The translations under genes and the position numbers were made by a program. The notes under the pieces are model-generated. The model was not told the DNA's origin and searched no databases. It saw only the letters and a list, made by a program, of their open reading frames with translations. A stretch of DNA of 64,000 nucleotides from an uncultured Acidobacteriia bacterium (GTDB lineage: Bacteria > Acidobacteriota > Terriglobia > Bryobacterales > Bryobacteraceae): positions 62,001 to 126,000 of the forward strand of contig CAIVPR010000078.1 of assembly GCA_903907865.1 (NCBI GenBank), read 5' to 3'. Positions 47,841-56,808 of the stretch are shown piece after piece (positions within the stretch are counted from its first letter, which is position 1; each line of letters begins with the position of its first letter).

Positions 47841-48785
47841 CTATTCGGCTGGGAGGCAGGCGATGCCAAGGCTACGAAGTTCCGACGGAGTGCGGAAGCT
47901 GAACAGGATGTCGGAACGCCGCGTCAAAAGACTGGTTAGCGGGCGGACCGCAGGTTCGAGCGGCGCGGCAAAGTAGTTTGCCATTGAATCGGTAGGCACG
48001 ACCTCGTAGGCGTGGCGGCCGGAGCGCGCAAATACATCGAGAACACCCTCGGACGGAGCGACGCCGGGACTCAGTTCCACCACAAAGTCGGCGGTGATCT
48101 GCGGCAGGTCCGGCTCGATGCCCGCGACCACCATTTCCTCGGCACCCTCAACGTCCACCTTGATCAACTTGGCACCGCGGAGGGCGTTCTCCGGTAGGAG
48201 CTTGCCGAGTGGATGCGCCTCGACCACCTCGGTGGTTCCGCCTTCGCGGAGAACGGAGGCCATCCCGCAATTGTCATCCGGGCCGGAATGCAATGTCAGG
48301 GTGCCATCCTTGTCGGCCACACACGAATGAATGGCATGGATAACGGACCCCTGCGCATTCCGCTGGACGTTGGCATTCAGCTTGGCAAAAGTGCGGCCAG
48401 CCGCTTCGAAGGAATAAACGCTGCCATTCGGACCAACCCGCGAGGCGGCCAGGAGGCTGAAGTACCCGATGTTCGCTCCGACGTCGACAAAAGTGTCGCC
48501 GGGCTGTAGGTAGGCAGAGATGACGGCGTCTAGCGGCGGCTCCCAGTAGCCGAAAAAGTAGATGTAGCGCTGAATCACGTCGCTGGTGTTGCCGGCGAAT
48601 GAGAACCCGAAGTGTGCTTGCTGGACGAAGTCGAGGGCGCGCCAGTCGAGGCGACCGTTGACAATGGAGTTCCAGATGTCGCCACGCGAGCCTGGGAAGG
48701 CGCTCATCGCGAAACGTACGGCAGGCATTGCCGCGATGGCAAGACGACTCTTCAGGGAATCAGACAGAACAATCTCCTCCGGCAC
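47841..48785 (-). CDS. FkbM-family methyltransferase
   Basis: The 314-residue protein has the FkbM SAM-binding motif TFVDVGANIGYFSLLAA, SVYSFEAAGRTFAKL, and the IKVDVEGAEEMVV motif. Family members O-methylate sugars and antibiotics. It is convergent with the second GT4 gene and lies just outside the direct repeat, probably part of the same surface-glycan function. Confidence 0.9.
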   Translation of the reverse strand: MPEEIVLSDSLKSRLAIAAMPAVRFAMSAFPGSRGDIWNSIVNGRLDWRALDFVQQAHFGFSFAGNTSDVIQRYIYFFGYWEPPLDAVISAYLQPGDTFVDVGANIGYFSLLAASRVGPNGSVYSFEAAGRTFAKLNANVQRNAQGSVIHAIHSCVADKDGTLTLHSGPDDNCGMASVLREGGTTEVVEAHPLGKLLPENALRGAKLIKVDVEGAEEMVVAGIEPDLPQITADFVVELSPGVAPSEGVLDVFARSGRHAYEVVPTDSMANYFAAPLEPAVRPLTSLLTRRSDILFSFRTPSELRSLGIACLPAE

Positions 48786-48850
48786 TTGCGGCGGGGTTTT
48801 GGGATGCCCGCAAGTGCCAAGTTTAGCATCCGGTCAAGAGCGGTAACGGG

Positions 48851-49579
48851 CTATTTCAGCTCAGTCATGAGTCCGGGCAGGCTCCATTGCATGTTGAGGC
48901 TCTCCGGGGCCCACTTGTATTCCGCAGTCATGAACTTGCCGACTTCGTCCTGCGACTTGCCTTCGCGGACCAGCGCGGAGACCCGGGCGCGCATCTTCTC
49001 GATGTTGTCGCGGTAGGTTTTGAGGCCTGCGCGGTCCGTGACCTTGCCGTGGCCCGGAATGACCGTGTCGAAATCAACGCCCATCGCGGCGTCGAGGGTC
49101 TTGGTCCATTCGACGACGCTGCCGCCGCCGGGGTAGTCGATCAGCGGACCGACGCCTGCCATCAGGTCGCCCGTGTGGATGACCTTGAGGGAGGGGCTGT
49201 AAACGATGGCGTCGCCGTTGGTGTGGCCGCGACCAAAATGACGGGCCCGGACTTCTTTGCCGCCGAGGAAGATGCTGGCTTCCTGTGTGTAGACGAACTG
49301 GGCCGGGGTGACGTTGGCGGCGGCGTTCGACTGCTTGTGCTCGACGATGTTCTTGCGGGCCTGGGCCGTCGAGATGACGATGGCGGAGGAGACGAACTGG
49401 ACGTTGCCACCACTGTGGTCCTCGTGGTGGTGGGTGGAGAAGATGTATTTGATGGGCTGGGGGGTGACGGACTTGACGGCGGCGACGATCTGGTCGTGGT
49501 CGCGCTCGTACTTGTCGTCGATCAGGACGACGCCCTCGTTGGTGACCAGCGCGGCGACGCCCGCACCATGACCGTCGTA
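48851..49579 (-). pseudogene. 5'-truncated metallo-beta-lactamase-fold hydrolase
   Basis: The open frame runs from about YDGHGAG at 49579 to the stop at 48851. It shows VVLIDDKYERDHDQIV, FSTHHHEDHSGGN (the metal motif H-x-H-x-D-H), HFGRGHTNGDAIVYS, GDLMAGVGPLIDYPGGGS and the C-terminal FDTVIPGHG. About 40-50 N-terminal residues, including a signal peptide and the first strand, are missing, and no in-frame start lies near. The frame runs into the unknown gene upstream, so the two truncated genes are joined here. Confidence 0.65.
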
Positions 49580-49833
49580 TAGCGCTGGCGCTTGTAGCGG
49601 AACGGTTCGAGGCCGTAGCGGCGGCAGAGGGCGGCGAAGAGGCGTCGCTGCCAGCGGTCCGGCAGGGTGAACTGAGTCTCGACCGTTTGCTCGACCTTGG
49701 TGAGGGAGGCGATGGCCTGTTTGATCCTGTCGATGGCCGCCTTGGCCGCGAGTTTCTCGCCCTGGGTCGTCGCGCCTTCAAAGAGCGCGGAGATCTTGCG
49801 GAGCTTTTCGCGCAGTTGTTGCTCGGAGGTCAC
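49522..49833 (-). CDS. Unknown conserved protein, 3' end replaced by the hydrolase junction
   Basis: The 103-residue product starts at a GTG at 49833 overlapping the previous stop as GTGA. It opens VTSEQQLREKLRKISALFEG, a helical, Lys/Arg-rich segment, and contains LPDRWQRRLFAALCRRYGLEPFRYKRQRYTTVMV, given here as the LCRRYGLEPFRY core. I recall similar conserved proteins of unknown function that continue well past TTVMVR. Here the last 13 residues look antisense or out-of-frame with respect to the hydrolase, so the true C-terminus is lost. Confidence 0.5.
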   Translation of the reverse strand: MTSEQQLREKLRKISALFEGATTQGEKLAAKAAIDRIKQAIASLTKVEQTVETQFTLPDRWQRRLFAALCRRYGLEPFRYKRQRYTTVMVRASPRWSPTRASS

Positions 49834-50858
49834 CTTTGCAGGAGTCCTTCGAACTCGGCGAGACTGTCCGGGATCGACCTTGCGGGCGCGATTGCGGCGT
49901 AGTAGGTGGCGGTGAGGGTCGATTTGCCCCCGATCCACTTGTAGCCGGGGACGCCGTACAGGCTGCCGCGCTCGATCATTTGCTGGCGGGTTTCGGGGAA
50001 CGGCGAGACGCCGAATTCCATGCCACGGGTGAGCGTGCGTCCGAGCCACGGGGTGTGGGTGCGGCCGCGGTTTTCCTCCCAGATCCCGAGCCACGGGAAT
50101 TCCTCGCGGTTCCACACGTAGCCGATGGCTACGTTCGAGGTCGGGGACCAGCCGACCCAGTAGGAGCGGTCGATGGCGGGGTCCATCAAGTGCGCAGTGT
50201 AGCCGCTGGAGGGGCTTTCGGCCGGGAATACGCGGAGGTCACGGGCGCTTTCACCCTGAGGCAGGAAGGGCCACGCGAAATCGGTGGTCTCCCCGATGGC
50301 GCGGGATTGGGTCGCGGGCACGCGGAATTCGGTTTTACCGTTTTCGAGGAACGGGGGGCCGAGGGTCACGTGTTGGGTCCAACCGATGGGACGGCCGAGG
50401 CGCGAGAGATTTTCCACGGTTTCGCGGACGTGGACGCGGCGGCCTTCGAGGCGCAGTTCGCGGGAGAAGGAGAGCTGCGAGTCTTCAAGGACGCAGCGGG
50501 CGATGAAGCCGTCGGGGACGGCCTCGAACTCATAGGGGACGAGACCACCTTCGGCGTGCGCGAAGACGCCGGCCTTGCCTTCATCTTCCGACGGTGGGCC
50601 GAAGAGGTCGAGGCAGAGGTTGTGGCCCATGATGCCGGCGAGGAGCTTGCTTTCGACATCATTGCCGAAGATGGGGTACTTCTCGGGCGTCCATTCGGTC
50701 ATTTCGGCGGTCTGCCAGGGCGGGAGCCAGAGGGGATTGACACCTGTGGATTTGTCGAGGATCTCGGCGATGTGGCCGCCCTCGGCGGTTACGGTGAGAC
50801 GAATGAGGTCATTCTCGGCTTGGAAGGCGCGTCTACCATGGAATTGGGTTTCGGTCAT
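49830..50858 (-). CDS. Galactose mutarotase-like protein
   Basis: I start at the ATG at 50858, giving 342 residues. The beta-sandwich carries FQAENDLIRLTVTAEGGHIAEIL near the N-terminus, HNLCLDLFGPPSEDEG, TQHVTLGPPF and GYVWNREEFPWLGIWEENRG. These fit the DUF4432/aldose-epimerase-like fold; catalytic His/Glu are not certain. It starts the minus-strand side of a sugar cluster whose plus-strand side begins at 50999. It overlaps the following unknown gene by four bases (GTGA). Confidence 0.8.
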   Translation of the reverse strand: MTETQFHGRRAFQAENDLIRLTVTAEGGHIAEILDKSTGVNPLWLPPWQTAEMTEWTPEKYPIFGNDVESKLLAGIMGHNLCLDLFGPPSEDEGKAGVFAHAEGGLVPYEFEAVPDGFIARCVLEDSQLSFSRELRLEGRRVHVRETVENLSRLGRPIGWTQHVTLGPPFLENGKTEFRVPATQSRAIGETTDFAWPFLPQGESARDLRVFPAESPSSGYTAHLMDPAIDRSYWVGWSPTSNVAIGYVWNREEFPWLGIWEENRGRTHTPWLGRTLTRGMEFGVSPFPETRQQMIERGSLYGVPGYKWIGGKSTLTATYYAAIAPARSIPDSLAEFEGLLQR

Positions 50859-50998
50859 TGTGATCAAGTTGCCGCGAATACCATTAGGCCATGGCCCGAC
50901 CCTGTTTGACAATAGGGCCCGTTTGACAATCGACTCCCGTTGGTATACGCTCACGGGAGCGCTTGAGTCGTTTCAACCCACGTTTTTTCAAACCGGTT

Positions 50999-52054
50999 AT
51001 GAGCACCCACAAATATCCAGCACTGCACAATGCCATGTGGCCCGGCCTCGTCGGCAAGGGGCCCGATTCCGAACCTCCCATCGATCTCGACACGATGCTG
51101 AACCTGACCGCCGCGGCGGAAGTGGACGGCGTGAAATTCGACGGTGTCGACCTTTTCCTGTGCGCCCCGCACACGGACATTGATTCCTCCGACGACGACC
51201 TGAAGGGCCTGGCGGACAAGCTGGCGTCCAAGAGCCTGTTTGCCGGCTCGCTGGTCGCGCCCGTGTGGCCCCCGGCCGGTGGCGGCTCGGCGATGGGCTC
51301 GGCGGACGACGTCGAGCGGTTCCTGACGCAGGTCCGCAAGTCGTGCGCCATCGGCCAGAAGCTGAACCAGCTGGGCATCCGGAAGTCCGGAGTCGTGCGC
51401 ATCGATTCCGCGACGGGCGTCCATGACTGGGCCGCCGATCCCGCTGGCAACACGGCGAAGATTGCCGCGACGTTCCGCGAGGCAGGCAAGATTGCCGCGG
51501 GCTATGGCGAGCGGCTGGCCGCCGAGGGCGAAATCTGCTGGGGCGGCATGCAGAGTTGGCGGCGCAATGTGGAGTTGCTGGAGTTGGTCGGGATGCCGGA
51601 GACGGTGGGCTTCCAAGCCGACATGGCGCACACGATGCTCTTCACCATGGGCTACAACGCACCGGAAGACCGGCTGCTGGGGGCCGATTTCGACAGCCTC
51701 TCGAAGGACGGGCAGTCGGCGGCATTGCGCGTGGCCTACAAGAAGATGGCGTCCGCACTGCGTCCGTGGACGTTCGACTTCCACGTGGCCCAGAACGACG
51801 GCACGGTCAAGGGCGAAGGCACGCACGACAAGACCGGTCGGCACTGCCAGGCGACGGATCCAAACGGCAAGCTGGATATCGTGGTCGACGCCGGTGCTTG
51901 GCTGCGCGACGATGATGGAAACGTGACGCGCAAGTTCCAGCACATTTGCTGGGACGGTTGCATGTTCCCGAACTCGGTGATGCTGGAACAGCAGACTTGG
52001 AACGACGTGTTGAAGACGATGATTGCTGTGCGGGATGCGCACGGCTGGGACTAA
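50999..52054 (+). CDS. Sugar phosphate isomerase/epimerase-like TIM-barrel protein
   Basis: I start at the ATG at 50999; the reading upstream (to 50963) is also open. The 351-residue protein is of the xylose-isomerase/AP-endonuclease-2 barrel type: [49 protein letters not shown] (with a likely metal Glu), [12 protein letters not shown] and [10 protein letters not shown]. Family enzymes isomerise or eliminate sugars. It is six bases upstream of the oxidoreductase gene, in one operon with the DUF1080 gene. Confidence 0.85.
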   Translation: MSTHKYPALHNAMWPGLVGKGPDSEPPIDLDTMLNLTAAAEVDGVKFDGVDLFLCAPHTDIDSSDDDLKGLADKLASKSLFAGSLVAPVWPPAGGGSAMGSADDVERFLTQVRKSCAIGQKLNQLGIRKSGVVRIDSATGVHDWAADPAGNTAKIAATFREAGKIAAGYGERLAAEGEICWGGMQSWRRNVELLELVGMPETVGFQADMAHTMLFTMGYNAPEDRLLGADFDSLSKDGQSAALRVAYKKMASALRPWTFDFHVAQNDGTVKGEGTHDKTGRHCQATDPNGKLDIVVDAGAWLRDDDGNVTRKFQHICWDGCMFPNSVMLEQQTWNDVLKTMIAVRDAHGWD

Positions 52055-52059
52055 TCGCA

Positions 52060-53202
52060 ATGAAGAAGAAACTGAACATCGGCATGATCGGCTACGGCTT
52101 CATGGGCCGTACCCACTCGAACGCCTTCCGCAAGGCACCAAACTTTTTCGACCTCCCGTATGAGCCGGTACTGAAGACGGTCTGCGCCCGCAACGCCGAA
52201 AAGGCGCAGGCGTTCGCGTCGCAGTGGGGCTACGAAGGCTATGCGACCGACTGGCGCGAAGTGGTGGCGTCGCCCGACATCGACCTGATCGACATCGCGA
52301 GCCCCAACGACACCCACCACGACATCGCGATCGCGGCGGCCAAGGCGGGCAAGATCGTCATGTGCGAGAAGCCACTGGGTCGGAATCCAGCGGAATCGGA
52401 AGCCATGACGGAGGCCGTGGAAGCGGCGGGCGTCCCCAACATGGTCTGGTACAACTACCGGCGCACCCCGGCCGTTACCTTGGCCAAGCAGCTGATCGAC
52501 GAGGGGCGCCTCGGAAGAATTTTCCACTACCGCACAGTCTTCCTACAGGATTGGACCATTTCTGCCGATCTACCCCAGGGAGGCGCCGGCCTGTGGCGTC
52601 TGGATGCCAGCGTTTCCGGCTCCGGCGTGACGGGCGACTTGTTGGCGCACAACATCGACACGGCAATGTGGCTGAACGGGCAGATCGACGAAGTGACGGC
52701 GACAACGGAGACGTTCATCAAGTCGCGCACGCATACGCTGACGGGCGAGGTGACTCCGGTCAACATCGACGACGCCAGCCTGTTCCTGGCGCGGTTCGCG
52801 AACGGGTCGTTGGCGACGTTCGAGGCGACGAGGTACGCGCGCGGCCACAAGGCGCTCTACACGTTCGAAATCAATGGCGAGAAGGCGTCCATCAAGTGGG
52901 ACCTGCACGATCTGCACCGCCTGGAGTACTTCGACCACAAGGACGAGGGCAAACTGCGGGGCTGGAAGAGCATCCACATCACGGATAGCGACCATCCCTA
53001 CATGAAGCACTGGTGGGTGCCGGGTCTGCAGATCGGGTACGAGCACACGTTTGTGCACCAAGCGGCGGATTTCATCAGCGCGCTAGGCGAAGGGAAGTCG
53101 GCGAGCCCGACGTTCCGGGAAGCCTTGGCGACGGATTATGTGACGGACGCGGTGCTGCGGTCGGCGAAGTCGCGGCAGTGGGAACAGCCCAAGAAGGCAT
53201 AG
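52060..53202 (+). CDS. Gfo/Idh/MocA-family NAD(P)-dependent oxidoreductase
   Basis: I start at the ATG at 52060; the frame is open upstream but the Rossmann motif [23 protein letters not shown] begins here. The 380-residue protein has EKPLGRN with the catalytic Lys, [13 protein letters not shown], and the region [18 protein letters not shown]. It probably oxidises a sugar, for example at C3. It follows the TIM-barrel gene by six bases and precedes DUF1080 by ten. Confidence 0.92.
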   Translation: MKKKLNIGMIGYGFMGRTHSNAFRKAPNFFDLPYEPVLKTVCARNAEKAQAFASQWGYEGYATDWREVVASPDIDLIDIASPNDTHHDIAIAAAKAGKIVMCEKPLGRNPAESEAMTEAVEAAGVPNMVWYNYRRTPAVTLAKQLIDEGRLGRIFHYRTVFLQDWTISADLPQGGAGLWRLDASVSGSGVTGDLLAHNIDTAMWLNGQIDEVTATTETFIKSRTHTLTGEVTPVNIDDASLFLARFANGSLATFEATRYARGHKALYTFEINGEKASIKWDLHDLHRLEYFDHKDEGKLRGWKSIHITDSDHPYMKHWWVPGLQIGYEHTFVHQAADFISALGEGKSASPTFREALATDYVTDAVLRSAKSRQWEQPKKA

Positions 53203-53212
53203 GAGAAGGACA

Positions 53213-53989
53213 ATGCGCAAGATTCTGACTTTGGTTTCGGTGGTTGTTGCGGGAACGTCGTTGCTGGCCCAGCAGCCGCCTGCGGGACGCGGACCGGGTG
53301 CTCCGGGCGGTGGGCGTGGTCGAGGTGGTCCGCCGGTGGCGGCGCTCGAGGAAAAGGGCTTCAAGGCCATCTTCGACGGCAAGACGCTTGACGGGTGGGA
53401 TTGTAATCCGGCGTTCGTGAAGGTGGTGGAGGGCGTGATCGTCGGCGAGACGACCAAGGACCACCAGCCGCCGCAAAACGAGTTCTGCATCTACCGTGCG
53501 GCGCAGCCGGGCGATTTCGAGTTGAAGTTGCAGTACCGGTTGACGGGCGCGAGTTCAGGAAATTCCGGGATTCAATACCGCAGCGTGGAGATGCCGGAAG
53601 TGGCGAAGTGGGTGTTGAAGGGGTATCAGTTCGACATCGACTCCAACCAGGTTTATACGGGCCAGCTGTACGAGGAGCGGGGTCGCGGGTTCTTGGCGCT
53701 GCGCGGGATGGTTTCGTACATTCCGAATGGCGAGAAGGTGGGTTCCGTGGCGTCGACCGGCGACAGCGACCAGCTGAAGGGCTTGGTGAAGCTGAATGAC
53801 TGGAACGATGTGCACATCATTGCGCGGCAGAATACGCTGATCCATATTCTGAACGGGCATGTGATGTCGGTGACGGTGGATGACGACACGGCGAACCGGA
53901 AGATGAACGGGCTGATCGGGATTCAGATCCACAAGACTCCGAATGACATGAAGATTGAGGCCCGGAATATTCGGTTGAAGACGTATTAG
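53213..53989 (+). CDS. DUF1080 (3-keto-disaccharide hydrolase-type) secreted protein
   Basis: The 258-residue protein has a signal peptide (MRKILTLVSVVVAGTSLLA), a Gly/Pro-rich linker, and the DUF1080 jelly-roll: FKAIFDGKTLDGWDCNPAF, GNSGIQYRSVEMPEV and QVYTGQLYEERG, with the C-terminal INGLIGIQIHKTPNDMKI-like end (MNGLIGIQIHKTPNDMK). The family includes hydrolases of 3-keto-glucosides. Together with the upstream oxidoreductase, a route that oxidises C3 and then cleaves the glycosidic bond is plausible. Confidence 0.9.
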   Translation: MRKILTLVSVVVAGTSLLAQQPPAGRGPGAPGGGRGRGGPPVAALEEKGFKAIFDGKTLDGWDCNPAFVKVVEGVIVGETTKDHQPPQNEFCIYRAAQPGDFELKLQYRLTGASSGNSGIQYRSVEMPEVAKWVLKGYQFDIDSNQVYTGQLYEERGRGFLALRGMVSYIPNGEKVGSVASTGDSDQLKGLVKLNDWNDVHIIARQNTLIHILNGHVMSVTVDDDTANRKMNGLIGIQIHKTPNDMKIEARNIRLKTY

Positions 53990-54097
53990 GCCGGACGCGG
54001 AACATGAGCGAGGTGAACCCATCCGTCCCCGAGACAGGGCAGCTGATTGACGGAGTCGCGATGGGTAGCCTCCTCGACGTCAAAAGGAAACGCACAA

Positions 54098-54925
54098 ATG
54101 AACTGGCAAGGCATTCTCAATACAGTCCAAACAACCGTGACGGGCGTGGGGCTCCAAGTTATCGGAGCTATCGTCCTCTACATCGTCGGCCGCTGGCTCA
54201 TCAGTTTCGCCGTTGGCTTGGTGCAGAAGGGACTGGCGCAACAGAAGATCGAGCCGACCCTTCTGCGGTTCCTTGGCAACACCGTCGCCGTAGTGCTCAA
54301 CATCACATTGGTGATAGCGATCCTCGGCTATTTCGGAGTCCAGACGACCAGCTTTGCCGCGTTGCTGGCCGGTGCGGGACTGGCGATCGGGTCGGCGTGG
54401 GGCGGGTTGCTGGCCAACTTCGCGGCGGGGATTTTCCTGGTGGTTCTGCGCCCGTTCAAAGTAGGTGATTTCATCTCGGCGGGCGGGATAACTGGCACGG
54501 TAGAGGAGGTGGGCCTGTTTGTCACTACCGTCGACACGCCGGACAACGTCCGCACTTTCGTCGGCAACAACAAACTCTTCTCGGACAACATTCAGAACTT
54601 TTCGGCCAACGCGTACCGGCGGGTCGAACTCTCGGCGCAGGTTTCGGGTGCCGCCGATCCCAAGCAGGTTATCGCTGCAATGAAGGCGCGGCTCAAGCAG
54701 ATTCCGAATGTGGCGGTCAAGCCGGAACCGGAGGTCGTGATCGCTTCCTTTACGCCTGCTGGTCCAGTGTTCGCGGTTCGTCCCTACACGCACAACGACA
54801 CTTACTGGCAGGTGTACTTCGATACCAACTTGGCGATTCGCGAAGTGCTGGGGGATGGAACGTTCCCGAGTCCGATGCCTGTGTTTGGAATCCAGCAGGT
54901 GGGCGAGACGGCTCCGCGGGTGTAG
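54098..54925 (+). CDS. Small mechanosensitive channel (MscS family)
   Basis: The 275-residue protein starts at the ATG at 54098. Its N-terminus has three membrane helices: VGLQVIGAIVLYIVGRWLISF, AVVLNITLVIAILGYFGV and FAALLAGAGLAIGSAWGGLLANFAAGIFLVVL (in parts), the last being the pore-lining helix. The beta domain includes VEEVGLFVTTVDTPDNVRTFVGNN and DNIQNFS, the MscS signature. It releases osmolytes under hypo-osmotic shock. It has an AAGGAA ribosome site. Confidence 0.93.
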   Translation: MNWQGILNTVQTTVTGVGLQVIGAIVLYIVGRWLISFAVGLVQKGLAQQKIEPTLLRFLGNTVAVVLNITLVIAILGYFGVQTTSFAALLAGAGLAIGSAWGGLLANFAAGIFLVVLRPFKVGDFISAGGITGTVEEVGLFVTTVDTPDNVRTFVGNNKLFSDNIQNFSANAYRRVELSAQVSGAADPKQVIAAMKARLKQIPNVAVKPEPEVVIASFTPAGPVFAVRPYTHNDTYWQVYFDTNLAIREVLGDGTFPSPMPVFGIQQVGETAPRV

Positions 54926-54972
54926 GGGGGGTGGTTGGTGGATTGGGGCGGGTGATCTTGCCTGGCGATGGG

Positions 54973-55347
54973 ATGGTTATGTTTCCAGATCTGACCTTGA
55001 ACCTCGAGTTCCAGAAGGACGATGAGAGCGGTTGGTTCACTGTTCATGTGGTGGAACTTCCCGGCTGCGTGTCCCAAGGTGCGACCGTGGACGAGGCGCG
55101 GGCGAACATCGCCGATGCGCAGGCGGCGTATTTGGAGGTTGTACGGGAAGCCGCCTTGGACGGGCAACAGGAACAAGGTTTGGACGTCGCGGAAACCGCA
55201 TTGCTAAGCGAGGGAGCGCTCGCGGTGGACTGTAACCGGCCCCAGGAGGACGAAGCGTGGGCCTACTTGCAGCGGGGCCCAATCCCCGAGTTGCTTGTTC
55301 GTCTGGATGACAACTTTCTTTGGATCCAACCGATACAACCGTGCTGA
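54973..55347 (+). CDS. HicB-like antitoxin, orphan
   Basis: I start at the ATG at 54973, giving 124 residues. It has the HicB half-fold VHVVELPGCVSQGATVDEARANIADAQAAYLE, typical in HicB antitoxins. The rest is an acidic tail. No HicA-like gene lies nearby, although the toxin normally precedes or follows within a few bases. The protein could be a stray antitoxin or an uncharacterised HicB-like regulator. Confidence 0.75.
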   Translation: MVMFPDLTLNLEFQKDDESGWFTVHVVELPGCVSQGATVDEARANIADAQAAYLEVVREAALDGQQEQGLDVAETALLSEGALAVDCNRPQEDEAWAYLQRGPIPELLVRLDDNFLWIQPIQPC

Positions 55348-55353
55348 TGCGTC

Positions 55354-55442
55354 GTCACTCTAATCCCCTTGCTCGTCTTACTCCTGCTTGAGCAGAGGAT
55401 GACATCACCGACTTCAAGGGAGTCAGTGTTTAGGCTTTTCAT
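55354..55442 (-). pseudogene. Possible 5' remnant of a YiiX/LRAT-type cysteine hydrolase
   Basis: From an ATG at 55442 on the minus strand the frame reads LEVGDVILCSSRSK and KGIRVTT, which resembles the opening of YiiX/YebB-type papain-like hydrolases (GDVIL...SKAIR). The catalytic His region that should follow is absent, and the frame then goes on into the HicB-like gene's antisense. It occupies the gap between the HicB-like and DUF1552 genes. Low confidence. Confidence 0.3.
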
Positions 55443-55452
55443 CTGAGCCTCA

Positions 55453-56790
55453 CTAGACCAACAAAGCCCCCAACCTCTTCCCTGCCGTCGGGAACTTCCC
55501 GATCCCCGCCCCCACAACCTCGTCCGCCACGGTCACATACACGTCCCCGACCGTCCCCTGAACCTTGGTATGCGCGCCTTTGGCCAGCTTCTTGCTTCCG
55601 CCCGCCACGATTATCGCCAAGCCGCTGTTCTTATGCGAATTCGCCTCCGCGTGCTCGTGCGTGTAGATTGTCGTGACGTGGTCGAACAGAGTCCCGTCGC
55701 CCTCCGGCACACTCTCCAGCTTCGCCACGAAATATGCGAACTCCTCCACGTGCCAGCGGCAGATGTCGCGCAGCACGCGCTGCCCGTCGGCCCCGTCCGC
55801 GCCCGACGTCTTGCCTTCCGCATGCGTGTAGTCGTGGTGCCGCGCCGCGGTATATCCCAACCACGGGAACCTCGAAATGCTCTGGCACTTCGTCAACATG
55901 TACGACGCCACGCGCGTCTGCCGTGTCGCGAACGCCTGCACCAGCAGGTCGCTCTGCAGCTTGGCGATGCGCGGCCAGTCCTTCATGTCGCCGTCGAAAT
56001 CCGGTGCCGCGACGTGCTGGTATTCCGGCGGCAGGCCCGCGATCGCGCGCTCCAAATCGCGGATTCCCGACAAGTGCTCGTCCACCCGCGCCTTGTCGTC
56101 GCCCGGCAGCCGTTGCTGCAGCGACTTCGCGTCGGCCATCACTGCATCCAACACACTCTTCTTGCGGGAAACCCAGCCCGCGTCCTGCGTCCCGAACAAC
56201 CGGTCGAACAGGCGATGCGGGATCATCTCCGGCGGCAGCGCGCGCTCAAACCCGGCCCAGCTCATATTGCGCTGCATGCTCTCGCCGAACGACTCCTGCG
56301 CCACGCCAATCTGCAGACTCCGGAACCGCGACTCCGTCCCGATCTTGTTCGCAATAATCTGGTCAATCGACGGGCCGCTCGGACCCCGCCCCGTGAAATC
56401 CGTACCCGTCATCAGGCCCGACATCGAATTCGTATGCCCGTTGCCTTTGCCGTTTGCCTTGGCGTTGTCGACGCCGCTCAGCACGTGCACGTCCTTGCGC
56501 GAGGCCGCCAGCGGGGCGAGGCACGGCGTCATCTCGTAGTCAACGCCCTCCTCGGTCGGAATCCAGTAGCGCTCCGGGATGCCGTTGCCGTTGAACCAGA
56601 GCACGAAACGGGTCTCGATCGGCTTGGCGGCAAGGCCCGAGGCGGGCTCGGCCGCATAGGCCGTGCCGACCGAATTGAACATGGACACCAGCGGCGGCAG
56701 TCCGACGGTGATGCCGGCTCCGGCGGCCGTCAGGCCCTTCAGCATGGTGCGGCGCGATGTGCGGACACGGTTCGTGATCACTTGCGACAT
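55453..56790 (-). CDS. DUF1552 domain protein with Tat-like signal
   Basis: The 445-residue protein opens with a twin-arginine signal ([15 protein letters not shown]) and continues with the DUF1552 pattern: [51 protein letters not shown] and [26 protein letters not shown]. The family is of unknown function and is usually encoded next to a DUF1592/DUF1588 cytochrome gene, as here. It follows that gene by 18 bases, so the two form one operon. Confidence 0.9.
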   Translation of the reverse strand: MSQVITNRVRTSRRTMLKGLTAAGAGITVGLPPLVSMFNSVGTAYAAEPASGLAAKPIETRFVLWFNGNGIPERYWIPTEEGVDYEMTPCLAPLAASRKDVHVLSGVDNAKANGKGNGHTNSMSGLMTGTDFTGRGPSGPSIDQIIANKIGTESRFRSLQIGVAQESFGESMQRNMSWAGFERALPPEMIPHRLFDRLFGTQDAGWVSRKKSVLDAVMADAKSLQQRLPGDDKARVDEHLSGIRDLERAIAGLPPEYQHVAAPDFDGDMKDWPRIAKLQSDLLVQAFATRQTRVASYMLTKCQSISRFPWLGYTAARHHDYTHAEGKTSGADGADGQRVLRDICRWHVEEFAYFVAKLESVPEGDGTLFDHVTTIYTHEHAEANSHKNSGLAIIVAGGSKKLAKGAHTKVQGTVGDVYVTVADEVVGAGIGKFPTAGKRLGALLV

Positions 56791-56808
56791 GAGCTTTTGT
56801 TCCTAAAC

